The notes under the pieces: generated by a model
Database searches by the model: none
Seen by the model: the letters and a program-made list of their open reading frames with translations, nothing else
Told to the model about the DNA's origin: nothing
Position numbers and translations under genes: made by a program
DNA from: an uncultured Prevotella sp.
GTDB taxonomy: Bacteria > Bacteroidota > Bacteroidia > Bacteroidales > Bacteroidaceae
NCBI GenBank assembly: GCA_900540885.1
Contig: UQHJ01000001.1
Span: 62,001-126,000 of the forward strand
Direction: 5' to 3'
Length of the DNA: 64,000 bases
In this document: positions 1 to 8,557 of the stretch, in pieces
How positions within the stretch are numbered: the stretch's first letter is position 1
How the letters are laid out: each line of letters begins with the position of its first letter

Positions 1-1224
1 CAAGCGAATGGTTGACGGCGTGATGTGCTGCTGAGCCAATTCTTCGGGCGTCATTTGTGAGTGAGTAGTAGTGTAGGGGTGGATAACCAAACTCTTCACG
101 TCGGCTACGTTGGCAAGGAGAGAGAATATCTTCAAGCTATCGCAGAAGCGCCATGCAGCATCTTTGTCGCCATTCACCTCGAAGGTGAAAATGCTACCAC
201 CGCCATTGGGGAAGTACTTCTCGTAGAGAGCGTGGTCGGGGTGGTTGGGTAATGAGGGGTGGTTGACTTTTGCCACCTTGGGGTGGTTGGCCAAGAATTG
301 AACTACCTTCAGTGCATTTTCGACGTGGCGTTCTACACGCAATGAAAGCGTTTCGAGACCTTGCAACAAGATAAAGGCATTGAAGGGAGAGATAGTGGCA
401 CCCGTGTCGCGAAGTACAACGGCGCGAATACGTGTAACAAAGGCAGCCTTACCAGCTACATCGGCAAATACGGCACCATGATAAGAGGGGTCGGGCTTTG
501 CCAAAGTGGGGAACTTGTCGGCATTGGCTTTCCAATCGAATGTGCCACCGTCAACGATTACACCACCGAGGCTTGAACCGTGGCCACCGATGAACTTTGT
601 AGCTGAGTGAACTACGATGTCGGCACCATGTTCGATAGGACGAATGAGGTAAGGAGTGCCAAAGGTATTGTCGACAATGAAAGGTATGTTGTGACGATGT
701 GCCACCTCGGCTACGGCTTCGAGGTTGGTCACGTCAGAGTTGGGGTTGCCGAACGTCTCGGCATATATTACTTTTGTGTTGGGCTGAATAGCGGCTTCGA
801 GGGCAGCGGTATCATTTACGTTAACAATGGTATGTGTGATGCCCTGACTAGCCAAAGTGTGTGTAATGAGGTTGAACGAACCACCATACAAGTTGTCGGC
901 AGCAACGATGTGGTCACCATTCAATACGATGTTTTGCAGTGCGTAAGTAACAGCAGCTGCGCCACTGGCTACAGCCAAACCTGCAACACCACCCTCAAGT
1001 GCAGCAACGCGGTCTTCAAAAACGCCTTGCGTAGAGTTGGTCAAACGGCCATAAATGTTGCCTGCATCACGAAGAGCGAAGCGGTCGGCAGCGTGTTGTG
1101 AGTTGCGGAACACGTAAGAGGTAGTCTGGTAAATAGGCACAGCGCGTGCGTCGGTTGCGGGGTCGGGCTGTTCTTGGCCTACGTGTACTTGAAGTGTCTC
1201 GAAGTGGTATTTCTGTTCGCTCAT
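1..1224 (-). CDS. O-acetylhomoserine aminocarboxypropyltransferase (sulfhydrylase), 3' end outside window
   Basis: PLP-dependent enzyme of the Cys/Met metabolism family that makes homocysteine (or methionine) from O-acetylhomoserine and sulfide (or methanethiol) in the cytoplasm. Seen: 408 codons from ATG at 1224 to the window edge with no stop; the PLP-lysine motif SATKFIGGHG puts the Schiff-base lysine at residue 210, and IVDNTFGTPYLIRP lies just before it. The family is usually about 425-430 residues, so only a short C-terminal tail is missing. The N-terminus MSEQKYHFETLQVHVGQ is typical of the family. It is divergent from an Lrp/AsnC gene, with back-to-back promoters, which makes control by that regulator plausible but unproven. 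Cystathionine gamma-synthase is less likely given the O-acetylhomoserine sulfhydrylase type of N-terminus. Confidence 0.93.
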   Translation of the reverse strand, partial: MSEQKYHFETLQVHVGQEQPDPATDARAVPIYQTTSYVFRNSQHAADRFALRDAGNIYGRLTNSTQGVFEDRVAALEGGVAGLAVASGAAAVTYALQNIVLNGDHIVAADNLYGGSFNLITHTLASQGITHTIVNVNDTAALEAAIQPNTKVIYAETFGNPNSDVTNLEAVAEVAHRHNIPFIVDNTFGTPYLIRPIEHGADIVVHSATKFIGGHGSSLGGVIVDGGTFDWKANADKFPTLAKPDPSYHGAVFADVAGKAAFVTRIRAVVLRDTGATISPFNAFILLQGLETLSLRVERHVENALKVVQFLANHPKVAKVNHPSLPNHPDHALYEKYFPNGGGSIFTFEVNGDKDAAWRFCDSLKIFSLLANVADVKSLVIHPYTTTHSQMTPEELAQQHITPSTIRL

Positions 1225-1324
1225 AGTTATTGTTTTTTAATTGTTTCTGGGGTGACGAGTTAACGAGTAGACAAGTAGGTTACTTTGTACTGCGTATCAC
1301 TCTTTTGTCGTTATTTTTCGATTG

Positions 1325-1356
1325 CAAAGTTACGGAGTTTGGAATAAACCACCAAA
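1325..1356 (-). promoter_or_regulatory. Bacteroidota-type promoter of the sulfhydrylase gene
   Basis: On the minus strand a -7 box TAACTTTG (1325-1332) is preceded by a -33 TTTG (1353-1356) with a 20-bp spacer, matching the TTTG/TAnnTTTG consensus. It predicts a leader of roughly 95 nt. The leader contains a low-complexity stretch (gacgagttaacgagtag) but no SAM-riboswitch signature that I can recognise. Confidence 0.7.
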
Positions 1357-1360
1357 TAAT

Positions 1361-1391
1361 TTTGAAAGGTAGGAAAACGTTACTACTTTTG
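1361..1391 (+). promoter_or_regulatory. Bacteroidota-type promoter of the Lrp/AsnC gene
   Basis: TTTG at 1361-1364, 19-bp spacer, TACTTTTG at 1384-1391, 30 bp before the ATG. Its -33 box lies only 4 bp from the -33 box of the divergent sulfhydrylase promoter, so a single bound regulator could affect both. Confidence 0.75.
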
Positions 1392-1421
1392 CGTTGTTAA
1401 ATAGAAAAACTACTAACAAAT

Positions 1422-1910
1422 ATGGCACAAATCGTTTCCTCTACAGAAAAATATTCTATTGATGCTACAGACTTGCAAATATTGCGGGAGTTGCAGCGCA
1501 ATGCACGCCTAACGACCAAAGAATTGGCGGCACGAGTCAACCTAAGTACAACGCCTGTCTTTGAACGCGTGAAGCGTTTGGAGCGTGACGGCATTATAGA
1601 TAGGTACGTAGCTGTGCTGAATGCTGAAAAGTTAAATCAGGGTTTTGTGGTGTTCTGTCAAGTAAAGATGAATCGTTTAGGGCGCGACATTGCGGCCGAC
1701 TTTAACCGAATGGTAAAGGACATTCCCGAAGTGACAGAGTGTTACAACATTTCGGGACAGTATGATTACTTATTAAAGATTCATGCGCCCAACATGAAGT
1801 ACTATCAAGAGTTTGTGCTAAACGTGTTAGGCACCATTCCCCACCTCGGTTCGCTTGAAAGCACTTTCGTTATGGACGAGATAAAGCATGAATATGGTAT
1901 TAGTTTGTAA
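1422..1910 (+). CDS. Lrp/AsnC family transcriptional regulator
   Basis: DNA-binding regulator that responds to an amino acid. Seen: 162 residues; N-terminal winged helix-turn-helix (about residues 14-65, with DLQILRELQRNARLTTKELA and STTPVFERVKRLERDGII) followed by a C-terminal RAM/effector domain (about 75-155, including ECYNISGQYDYLLKI). Length is normal for the family. The start follows a canonical promoter and gives the standard N-terminus. It is divergent from a sulfur amino acid gene; Lrp-type proteins often regulate the neighbouring gene, so methionine/cysteine metabolism is the likely target (inference). Confidence 0.93.
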   Translation: MAQIVSSTEKYSIDATDLQILRELQRNARLTTKELAARVNLSTTPVFERVKRLERDGIIDRYVAVLNAEKLNQGFVVFCQVKMNRLGRDIAADFNRMVKDIPEVTECYNISGQYDYLLKIHAPNMKYYQEFVLNVLGTIPHLGSLESTFVMDEIKHEYGISL

Positions 1911-1926
1911 GGAATTTGTAGTAAAC

Positions 1927-2003
1927 CAACTGCAATCAAGGCTGCCCCTACGTAACGTGTGTTGGAAAGCACGTGTTACGTAAGGGCAGACAGATTGCAG
2001 TTT
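1927..2003. terminator. Long inverted repeat between convergent genes, probable bidirectional terminator
   Basis: Outer arms AACTGCAATC / GATTGCAGTT and inner arms CTGCCCCTACGTAACGTG / CACGTGTTACGTAAGGGCAG form a stem of about 30 bp between the converging Lrp and TtcA-like genes. Its ends match the AAACTGCAAT family of repeats seen elsewhere in the window. Confidence 0.6.
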
Positions 2004-2022
2004 GAGTTAAAGCATCATCTAT

Positions 2023-2763
2023 TCACTCCACCAACGCTCCAGCTTTGAGTAGCGCATGCCAGAGGTTGTAGCGATAGTTGGGGGTGAGCGCTTCGAGCGC
2101 AGTGGTCACTTGTTGTATGTTAGTGCGGTTTGACACACCGTCAAAGGGACATACCTTGTCAACGGGGTGGTAATCCTGTATTTCGGCCCAACGTTTGAGG
2201 TCGGCCTCGGCCATGTGTGCTAAAGGGCGAATAATCGTCATGTCAAACTTACGCATACTGATGCGTACAGGCATGGTAGAGAACGTTCCGTTAAACGTAA
2301 GGTTCATCAGTGCCGTGCGCAAGATGTCGTCCTGATGATGTCCTAAGGCTATTTTGTTACAGCCCAAACGTTGCGCTTCGGTGAAGAGCACCTTTCGACG
2401 GTTCCACGAACATAAGAAGCAAGGCGTGCGCTTTTCGTTGCGGTCGGGTTCAAACCCCGTTTCAACGAGGTGAAATGGAATGCGCCACTTATCACATTGT
2501 GCTTGTAAGTAGCTGGCGTCAGAGGCATAGTGAATGTTACGCATTCTGACGTGGAGGGCTTCAACGCTGAAGTAATGATTGCTGTGTGCCATACGCTCTC
2601 CTAAGAGGTCGAGCAAGGAGAGAGAGTCCTTGCCGCCTGACAGTCCGATAAGTATGCGATCGCCTTGTTGAATGAGAGAAAACTCTTTGATAACCTCTCT
2701 CATTTGCTTTTGTAGCCGACGGTGGAGTTGGTATTCAGGGCATAACTTCTTTTGTTCAGTCAT
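2023..2763 (-). CDS. TtcA-like PP-loop tRNA thiolation enzyme
   Basis: ATP-binding enzyme of the TtcA/TtuA group, which activates a tRNA nucleobase for thiolation (2-thiocytidine-32 in TtcA). Seen: 246 residues; PP-loop SGGKDS at residues 42-47; paired cysteines CFLC at 116-119 and a later Cys in VCPFDG, as needed to hold an iron-sulfur cluster; GHHQDDILRTALMN, the second nucleotide-site motif. The product precedes a DUF486 membrane-protein gene's stop by only 7 nt, with the DUF486 gene upstream, so the two are probably cotranscribed. The exact base modified cannot be told from sequence alone. Confidence 0.85.
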   Translation of the reverse strand: MTEQKKLCPEYQLHRRLQKQMREVIKEFSLIQQGDRILIGLSGGKDSLSLLDLLGERMAHSNHYFSVEALHVRMRNIHYASDASYLQAQCDKWRIPFHLVETGFEPDRNEKRTPCFLCSWNRRKVLFTEAQRLGCNKIALGHHQDDILRTALMNLTFNGTFSTMPVRISMRKFDMTIIRPLAHMAEADLKRWAEIQDYHPVDKVCPFDGVSNRTNIQQVTTALEALTPNYRYNLWHALLKAGALVE

Positions 2764-2770
2764 AGCGTGC

Positions 2771-3139
2771 TTATTTCATAAATACGAAGTAGACAGCAGC
2801 CACTAAGCAGGCAAAGGCTGCAATGTGGTTCCAGTGAAAAGCTTCACCTTTAAACATAAACGTGGCGACGACGGTAAATACGATGAGTGATACCACCTCT
2901 TGTATTACTTTGAGTTGAATAAGACTAAAGGGTCCTCCGTTGTCAATAAAGCCAAGGCGGTTGGCGGGTACTTGACACATGTATTCGAAGAGAGCGATTC
3001 CCCATGAGAAGAGTATAACGGCAATGAGTGGCCAGTTGCGGCTAATGCCCGCCTCTTGTAGCTTTAGGTGGCCGTACCACGCGAAGGTCATGAAGATGTT
3101 AGAACAGATAAGAAGTAATATGGTGTAAAATCCTTGCAT
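2771..3139 (-). CDS. DUF486 / DMT-like small membrane protein
   Basis: Small integral membrane protein of the DUF486 (DMT superfamily) group; transport substrate unknown. Seen: 122 residues with four hydrophobic segments (QGFYTILLLICSNIFMTFAW; WPLIAVILFSWGIALFEYM; a segment near VVSLIVFTVVATFMF; and the C-terminal IAAFACLVAAVYFVFM). I chose the ATG at 3139 because the extra 11 codons of a longer reading frame come from the upstream simple-repeat array and because DUF486 proteins begin at this point. It lies 7 nt ahead of the TtcA-like gene, and downstream of an acid phosphatase gene, with the repeat array between. Confidence 0.8.
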   Translation of the reverse strand: MQGFYTILLLICSNIFMTFAWYGHLKLQEAGISRNWPLIAVILFSWGIALFEYMCQVPANRLGFIDNGGPFSLIQLKVIQEVVSLIVFTVVATFMFKGEAFHWNHIAAFACLVAAVYFVFMK

Positions 3140-3260
3140 GCTTAGTAAATGTGTAAATGTGCGAATGTGCAAATGTGCAAATGCGTTGTGAATGTGCAGT
3201 TAAAATTTTTAAGTCATTATTATATTTACACATTCTCACATTCTCACATTTGCACATTTC
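3140..3260. repeat. AATGTGCA-type microsatellite palindrome
   Basis: A run of units such as aaatgtgcaaatgtgcg, followed after a short spacer by the inverted units cacattctcacatttgcac. The two halves can pair as one long imperfect hairpin. The same unit family occurs at 60058-60240, again between two co-oriented genes. Confidence 0.8.
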
Positions 3261-4013
3261 CTACTCTCCAGCCTTTTTGATTTTGCCCTCTTTCATGAGT
3301 TTGGCAAATTCCTTTTTGGCTTTGGCCAATTGGGCGTTGAAGGCATCGTTGGCGTGAAGACGAGCTACGAGCGCACTGCCTACCACGCGACCTGCGTCAA
3401 CGTCGCTCTGATAGTGTACACCACAGATAACGCGACTCTGACCGATTTCAAAACCACGCTTTAAGATTTCGTTTTGACGTTCAACATTAATCTCTGCCAA
3501 AACCAAGGCTTCAGCCCATGCCTTCGAAGTGTGGCCAGAGGGGTAAGAACCATTTGGGGCCAACCACTTCTCATCGTTGGGCGTGTGTGACGGTTCTTTA
3601 AAGAAGAGGAAGGGGCGCATACGTGTGTAGTAACCCTTCGCCTCGCGCGTGGCGAGGTCGCCAGCGTCTTCCTGCATGTGTGTCATGAGTTTGTAGATCT
3701 CAGGCGTATTCTCTTTTGAAATAGTAATACCGAAGGCCTCAGAGAAGGCTCTTGATAGTCCCATCTCGTTGAGGTCAGCATCGTCGAAGGCCTGCTTGCC
3801 ACGTGGCGTGATGCGTTGCATCTTGCCCCACTTATATTGTGCTTCGTCATAGTTGAAGTAAGCACTGCCCGGTTGGGGTGGGGCAGGGAGCAGTTTGAGA
3901 CTGCTTGCTACGTCGTTGTATTTCAGATAGTAGTGCTCGTTGTTTTGAGCTTTAGCCGCATTGCCCATAGTGATGCAGGCAAGGGCGAGCAGTAGAATGC
4001 TTTTCTTTTTCAT
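3261..4013 (-). CDS. PAP2-family class A non-specific acid phosphatase, secreted
   Basis: Periplasmic phosphomonoesterase. Seen: 250 residues; signal peptide MKKKSILLLALACITMGNA ending near AKA-Q; complete class A acid phosphatase/PAP2 signature: K126-x6-R133-P134, PSGH at 158-161, and SR (193-194)-x5-H200-x3-D204. All three motif blocks keep their catalytic residues. Length fits PhoN-type enzymes. The C-terminal tail is lysine-rich (AKAKKEFAKLMKEGKIKK), which is not part of the catalytic fold. Likely used for phosphate scavenging from organic phosphates; a lipid-phosphatase role cannot be excluded. Confidence 0.93.
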   Translation of the reverse strand: MKKKSILLLALACITMGNAAKAQNNEHYYLKYNDVASSLKLLPAPPQPGSAYFNYDEAQYKWGKMQRITPRGKQAFDDADLNEMGLSRAFSEAFGITISKENTPEIYKLMTHMQEDAGDLATREAKGYYTRMRPFLFFKEPSHTPNDEKWLAPNGSYPSGHTSKAWAEALVLAEINVERQNEILKRGFEIGQSRVICGVHYQSDVDAGRVVGSALVARLHANDAFNAQLAKAKKEFAKLMKEGKIKKAGE

Positions 4014-4024
4014 TGTATGTAGGT

Positions 4025-4675
4025 TTATTCAATAGCAGTAATGGTGACGTTTTGGAATACGTCAGTAAATGATAGTAGAGATTGCGTGTTCGCTTTGCGT
4101 CGGCGCATTTTCAGTTCGAGCGCAACGTCAAACACGATTTCTTTATCCTTCTCAAATCGTTCTTTGAGTTCGTAAGAATAAATGTCCATGCCCTCCTTCT
4201 TGGCCAAAGAGATGAATTGGCGGATTTGTTCCTTTGACGTGGAGGTGAACGAGATGTCGACCGTCGTATTGCCAAAGCGTGGAATGAAGTAAACAATCAC
4301 TTCAAGTCCAAGAATAACCATAATGGTAGTGACAGCTGCTGCGGCAAACATGCCCGTGCCGCAAGCCAATCCAATGGCAGCTGTCACCCATAGGCCGGCT
4401 GCCGTGGTGAGTCCGCGTACTACGTTCTTTTGGAAGATAATCGTGCCAGCACCTAAGAAGCCAATGCCCGATACCACTTGTGCTGCCACACGTGAGGAGT
4501 CCTTCAAGTCGAAGCCAAAGCCGTATTGTGAAACGATGCAAAACAGTGCGCTACCTAAGGCCACCAAGAAGTGCGTGCGAAAGCCCGCTTCCTTCGAACG
4601 GTAGTCGCGCTCAATGCCTATGCTACCACCTAGTAGCATGGCGATGAAAAGGCGAAGAGTGATGTCGAGTAACAT
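4025..4675 (-). CDS. MgtC/SapB family inner-membrane protein
   Basis: Membrane protein of the MgtC family. Seen: 216 residues with an N-terminal block of about five hydrophobic helices carrying the family motifs GGSIGIERDYRSKEAGFRTH, SGIGFLGAGTIIF and GLTTAAGLWVTAAIGLACG, followed by a soluble C-terminal domain of about 80 residues (ACT-like in related proteins). The ATG at 4675 is preferred over an upstream ATG at 4744, because the added 23 codons are encoded by intergenic repeat sequence (4708-4738). In pathogens MgtC modulates F-type ATPase under low magnesium; here the role is unknown. Confidence 0.88.
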   Translation of the reverse strand: MLLDITLRLFIAMLLGGSIGIERDYRSKEAGFRTHFLVALGSALFCIVSQYGFGFDLKDSSRVAAQVVSGIGFLGAGTIIFQKNVVRGLTTAAGLWVTAAIGLACGTGMFAAAAVTTIMVILGLEVIVYFIPRFGNTTVDISFTSTSKEQIRQFISLAKKEGMDIYSYELKERFEKDKEIVFDVALELKMRRRKANTQSLLSFTDVFQNVTITAIE

Positions 4676-4707
4676 GGGGTAATCTGTTCTTAGTCTTGAG
4701 GTTATGA

Positions 4708-4738
4708 GGTTATAAACTAATTTTGAAGACCTACTTAA
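4708..4738. repeat. Half copy (right arm) of the CATAGCCCGCTATG hairpin family
   Basis: ATAAACTAATTTTGAAGACC plus CTACTTA matches the right end of the full-length hairpin at 54893-55078. There is no left arm or central core here, so this is a solo or decayed end. Confidence 0.55.
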
Positions 4739-4768
4739 CCTCATTACATTAAAACGCGAAGTTCGCTA

Positions 4769-7234
4769 TTATAAGTCCAATGCCTTCCACCAAGCATCGT
4801 TGCCTTGTAGATACTTAGCAAACCAAGCGTAGATGACATTGAGCCAAGCAAGGCGTTTGTTGTAGTCGGTGATGACGTGGTTCTCGCCTTCCACTTGAAC
4901 GTAAGTTACGTCGCGGCCCAATATCTTCAGTGCATTGTAAAGTTGTTGGCTCTCGTTGGTCGGCACGTTGGTGTCGGCCGTGCCATGTAGAAGTAACAAG
5001 GGGGTATGAATCTTGTCGGCATTAAACAAGGGCGATTGCTTCACATAAAGGTCGGGATTATTCCAAGGAAAACTGCCGTACTGAGCCGTTTCGCCGTAAG
5101 AGTACCCCCAATAGCCGCCGCCCCAATAGCTCGTAATGTTGCTAATGCCCGCGTGAGAGATAGCTGCCGCAAAGATGTCAGTCTTCGTTTGTAAGTATTC
5201 CGTCATAAAGCCACCGTAAGAGGCACCGATACAACCAATGTGTTTACTATCAACAAAACTATGAGCCTTGCAGAACTCCTTTACACCTTGTATAATGTCG
5301 TCGCCCGACTCTTTTCCCCACGTGTTGACATGACGAGCTGCAAACTCCTGTCCGTAGGCCGTTGTGCCGCTGGGGTTGAGCACGTAAACGACGTAGCCTT
5401 GACTGGCAAAAGTTTGGAACGGATACCACGATTCTAACAAGTTAGACGAGGGTGAGCAGCCACCATAGTAGTAAACAATCATTGGATACTTCTTGCTGCT
5501 ATCGAAGTTGGGAGGCAACAAGTAGAAACCGTCAATAGAGTCGCCACGTGTAGCCTTGAATTGCCAACTGGTGCTGGGCGCAATGGCTACGTCTTTGTAT
5601 ATTTCGTCAAAGTTGATGCTGCCGATGCGTCGTGTGGTTGGTTTTGTCTTGTTCAGTTCACAGGTGTACATATCGCGTGCACGCTGTGGTGTTTGACCAA
5701 AGAATACCAGGCGAGGAGCAGACTTTGCGTTGGTGGCGAGAGAAAAGTCCTGCACGTAAGTGACGGGCAATTCATATTTAACGACTTGCAGCGTCTTGGG
5801 ATTGAGACGGAAGAAGGAGCGTCCCATGCGATTGTCGGCAGTAAAATATATTTGACCATCGCCTGCGTTCCACATAAAGTCAGCCACCGAGGGTGTAAAC
5901 TGACGTAGCGCGGGTGTAGTCTTCTTCGAAGCAATGTCGTAGAGGTAAAGGCGGTAGTCAAAACCTTGTGGTATCTGTCCCTCTTTCACTTCGCTGCCAA
6001 TGCCAGCAAAGGCGGCAGGAGAGGCCGAAATGAGCAGTTGCTGTCCGTTGGGTGAGAAACGCGCACTATTGATAAACGTCGTGTCGGCCATGAGCGTTTC
6101 AGCCTCGCCCGTGTAAGCGTTCATGCGCACAAAGGTGGTGCGATACATAGGCAATTTGCTCACGTCGCTGCGTTGATATTGTAATAATAGGTATTTCCCG
6201 TCGGCCGATATGTCTGCCATGCTGACACTGGCAGAACCGAAGGTGAGGCGCTGCATGAGTCCGGTTTTGAGATCGTAACGCCAAAGGCTATTGCGGTTGC
6301 GCCAACCCGGCATGCGGTCGTCGGGTTCTTCAATGCGCTTCAATCCGTCTTTAGAAGGTTTGCCCTCCTCATTTCGATTGAAGATAATATAGTCCTCTTT
6401 AGGCGAAAGGCTAAATCCACCATCGGGCAGATGCTCCGCAATTACCTTCTCCTTGCCATTGGCAGGAGTGAAGAGTACCAATTCCTTTCCCGTACCGCTT
6501 TGGCGCGTATAGTAGAGTACATCGCGATTGTAGAGCCAATCGAGTGCTACATATTCATTGCGGTGGAGCAATTCACGACCCGTAGCCACTTCGGTAAGGG
6601 TAGTCGTGTATTGTGCTTTGCCGTCCTTCTTCGTGTAATAACTAATGGTGACTAAGTACTTGCCAGAGGGCGACAGAGCTACGCTGCGGTAGTGGTCGCC
6701 CCAAGTCTGCTGACCAATGGTAAAGGGGCGCTTGCCCATAGCGTTGACTTGTACGTCGGTTAAATTGTCGCCAATTACCCTTACGTCAAAAGAGTCTTTA
6801 CTTTCCTTATTTGATAACAAGAGTAAAGCCAACTCTGCACGGCCTGGCGCAAGTTTTAATTGCTTATCACCACACTCCTTACCGTCAACGTAGAGTTTGT
6901 AATGGCTAAGGCCATTCACCTCGACGCGAGCTTTGGTATAGTGAGCAGCTTGAACGTTAAAGCGTACAACGCGTAGGGTAGACAGACTATCAGCGCCCAC
7001 AGTAAAGTGGAAACCTTGTTCAATCGGAGTAGCTGCCACGTGAGTAGCTTCGATAAGCGCAGCGTTTTTGTTGAGCGCTTCGTTGGGGTCGATGGCTTGT
7101 CCCTTCATGTTGAGCGAATCCGTGACGAAGGGAGTGTATAGTGTGTAGGGACCTTCCATTTGCGCGGTTTTAACCACCAGTGTGTCGCTCGTAGTGGCGG
7201 CAAGTGAAAGTGATAATAAGGTAGATAGTAACAT
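4769..7234 (-). CDS. S9 family (prolyl oligopeptidase/DPP IV-like) peptidase, exported
   Basis: Serine peptidase that probably trims peptides in the periplasm. Seen: 821 residues; short signal peptide MLLSTLLSLSLAATTS; a long N-terminal beta-propeller-like region with repeated blade segments (for example SPSGKYLVTISYYTKK, SADGKYLLLQY, SPNGQQLLISAS); C-terminal alpha/beta hydrolase with nucleophile S672 in IGASYGGFMT, D754 in HGTADTNVP and H786 in EGENHVI. The first ~150 residues carry an additional beta-rich region that is not obviously part of the propeller. Such enzymes are abundant in peptide-fermenting Bacteroidales. Substrate preference cannot be predicted. Confidence 0.9.
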   Translation of the reverse strand: MLLSTLLSLSLAATTSDTLVVKTAQMEGPYTLYTPFVTDSLNMKGQAIDPNEALNKNAALIEATHVAATPIEQGFHFTVGADSLSTLRVVRFNVQAAHYTKARVEVNGLSHYKLYVDGKECGDKQLKLAPGRAELALLLLSNKESKDSFDVRVIGDNLTDVQVNAMGKRPFTIGQQTWGDHYRSVALSPSGKYLVTISYYTKKDGKAQYTTTLTEVATGRELLHRNEYVALDWLYNRDVLYYTRQSGTGKELVLFTPANGKEKVIAEHLPDGGFSLSPKEDYIIFNRNEEGKPSKDGLKRIEEPDDRMPGWRNRNSLWRYDLKTGLMQRLTFGSASVSMADISADGKYLLLQYQRSDVSKLPMYRTTFVRMNAYTGEAETLMADTTFINSARFSPNGQQLLISASPAAFAGIGSEVKEGQIPQGFDYRLYLYDIASKKTTPALRQFTPSVADFMWNAGDGQIYFTADNRMGRSFFRLNPKTLQVVKYELPVTYVQDFSLATNAKSAPRLVFFGQTPQRARDMYTCELNKTKPTTRRIGSINFDEIYKDVAIAPSTSWQFKATRGDSIDGFYLLPPNFDSSKKYPMIVYYYGGCSPSSNLLESWYPFQTFASQGYVVYVLNPSGTTAYGQEFAARHVNTWGKESGDDIIQGVKEFCKAHSFVDSKHIGCIGASYGGFMTEYLQTKTDIFAAAISHAGISNITSYWGGGYWGYSYGETAQYGSFPWNNPDLYVKQSPLFNADKIHTPLLLLHGTADTNVPTNESQQLYNALKILGRDVTYVQVEGENHVITDYNKRLAWLNVIYAWFAKYLQGNDAWWKALDL

Positions 7235-7288
7235 ATAGATAGAATGTAATAAATCAAGAAAGTGAGGGGTGGAGAAAATATACTTTTA

Positions 7289-7350
7289 TTGCCAAGTTGG
7301 AGCATTGAACCCCATCTTGGCAATGCCGACGCGAGGACGCGTCGCCCCCA
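7289..7350. repeat. GC-rich hairpin repeat (partial copy of the 24451-24633 element)
   Basis: Hairpin TTGCCAAGTTGGAGC / CCCATCTTGGCAA (7289-7323) followed by TGCCGACGCGAGGACGCGTC and GCCCCCA (to 7350). The same hairpin plus arm occurs at 24555-24616, so this is a dispersed repeat. It lies upstream of the S9 peptidase gene. Confidence 0.75.
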
Positions 7351-7403
7351 ATTAAGATGCTTCGTTCCCTTTTAAGGGGTGTCCTAATAAATCTGTTTTT
7401 AGT

Positions 7404-7470
7404 TTGTTGATTATGAGGTTATAAAGTCACATCACGTTGATAATCAACAAGGCTAACTTTATAACCTTAT
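7404..7470. repeat. Imperfect palindrome (GAGGTTATAAAG type)
   Basis: GTTGATTAT (7405-7413) pairs with a later ATAATCAAC (7441-7449), and AGGTTATAAAG pairs with CTTTATAACCT (7457-7467). It lies downstream of lptB on the minus strand and may act as its terminator. A related single arm occurs near 4690. Confidence 0.5.
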
Positions 7471-7506
7471 AACTTTAAAACGTTAAACTTTAAGTCGTTT
7501 TGCAGT

Positions 7507-8364
7507 TTATTCCCTTTCGCGGCTCATCGTCTGAAAGTCCTTTTTGCGCAACTTAAAGCTATTGGTAAGATACTTATCGCGCACCACTTGGTTGGCGGCC
7601 AACTCTTCAGGCGTGCCTTGAAATAAGATGCGTCCTTCAAAGAGCAAGTAGGCACGGTCGGTAATGCAGAGCGTCTCTTCAACGTTGTGGTCGGTAATCA
7701 AGATTCCGATGTTGCGGTCTTTCAGTTTCCACACGATGTACTGAATGTCTTCAACGGCGATAGGGTCGACACCTGCAAAGGGTTCGTCCAACATAATAAA
7801 CTTAGGGTCGATGGCTAAGCAACGGGCTATTTCAGTACGGCGGCGTTCGCCACCTGAAAGTTGATCGCCCAAGTTCTTACGCACCTTTTGCAAGCGGAAC
7901 TCACTGATAAGACTCTCCAATTTCTCGCGGCGATATTCCTTCGAGCGACCTGTGAGCTCAAGCACAGAAGCAATGTTGTCCTCCACGCTCATCTTGCGGA
8001 ATACGGAAGCCTCTTGTGCCAAGTAGCCAATGCCCTTTTGCGCACGTTTGTAGACAGGGTCTTTCGTGATTTCTTGATCGTCAATGAAGATGCGTCCGCC
8101 ATTAGGTACGACCAAGCCCGTAGTCATATAGAACGAGGTCGTCTTGCCCGCACCATTCGGCCCGAGCAATCCCACGATTTCGCCTTGTTTTACGTCAAAC
8201 GAAACGCCATTTACCACCGTACGCTTGCCATACTTCTTAATTAGGTTTTCAGAGCGTAGCACCATTGAAGTGGGCGTAGCACTTGGCGAACTTACGGCTT
8301 CTGTTTCAGGCGCAGGAGTGGTTTCATTAGCCTTATTCTTATGTATGTTGAAGAAAGGAATCAT
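7507..8364 (-). CDS. lptB: LptB, ATPase of the lipopolysaccharide transporter
   Basis: Cytoplasmic ATPase that powers LPS extraction by the LptB2FG complex. Seen: 285 residues from ATG 8364; Walker A GPNGAGKTT at 68-76, ABC signature LSGGERRRTEIAR, Walker B FIMLDEPFAGVDP, switch histidine in ITDHNVEE. The family core starts at about residue 34 (MVLRSENLIKKYGK); the preceding 33 residues (Pro/Thr/Glu-rich) are an N-terminal extension. A start at 8388 would leave almost no leader after the predicted promoter, so 8364 is preferred; residue 34 is another possible start. The partner permease LptF/G is in the window at 43-45 kb, in a different operon. Confidence 0.9.
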   Translation of the reverse strand: MIPFFNIHKNKANETTPAPETEAVSSPSATPTSMVLRSENLIKKYGKRTVVNGVSFDVKQGEIVGLLGPNGAGKTTSFYMTTGLVVPNGGRIFIDDQEITKDPVYKRAQKGIGYLAQEASVFRKMSVEDNIASVLELTGRSKEYRREKLESLISEFRLQKVRKNLGDQLSGGERRRTEIARCLAIDPKFIMLDEPFAGVDPIAVEDIQYIVWKLKDRNIGILITDHNVEETLCITDRAYLLFEGRILFQGTPEELAANQVVRDKYLTNSFKLRKKDFQTMSRERE

Positions 8365-8401
8365 TCTCGTATATATTATAGTTTGCAACGATTGTATTGT
8401 G

Positions 8402-8432
8402 CAAATGTACGATTAAAGTGTAAATTAGCAAA
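8402..8432 (-). promoter_or_regulatory. Promoter of lptB
   Basis: Minus-strand -7 box TACATTTG (8402-8409) with -33 TTTG (8429-8432) and a 19-bp spacer; predicted start of transcription about 30 nt before the chosen ATG. Confidence 0.65.
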
Positions 8433-8557
8433 AGGGCAAAAGAGCAAAATGGGCTTTTCTTGTGTTACGATGTACGTGATTAACTGTGATTTACTATGCG
8501 GAATATACGTGTTGAATGTCCAGAAATCTTTTCTTGTGTAAAAAATACGCAAAAAGG

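Noticed and set aside
607..1101. Plus-strand open frame of 164 codons inside the sulfhydrylase gene
   Set aside because: It is antisense to a complete, well-conserved enzyme and has no protein-like motifs.
1225..1318. Possible SAM riboswitch before the sulfhydrylase gene
   Set aside because: The leader is under 100 nt and consists largely of simple repeats; no SAM-I or SAM-II signature seen.
4111..4541. Extra minus-strand frames inside the MgtC gene
   Set aside because: They are alternative-frame shadows of a clear MgtC protein.
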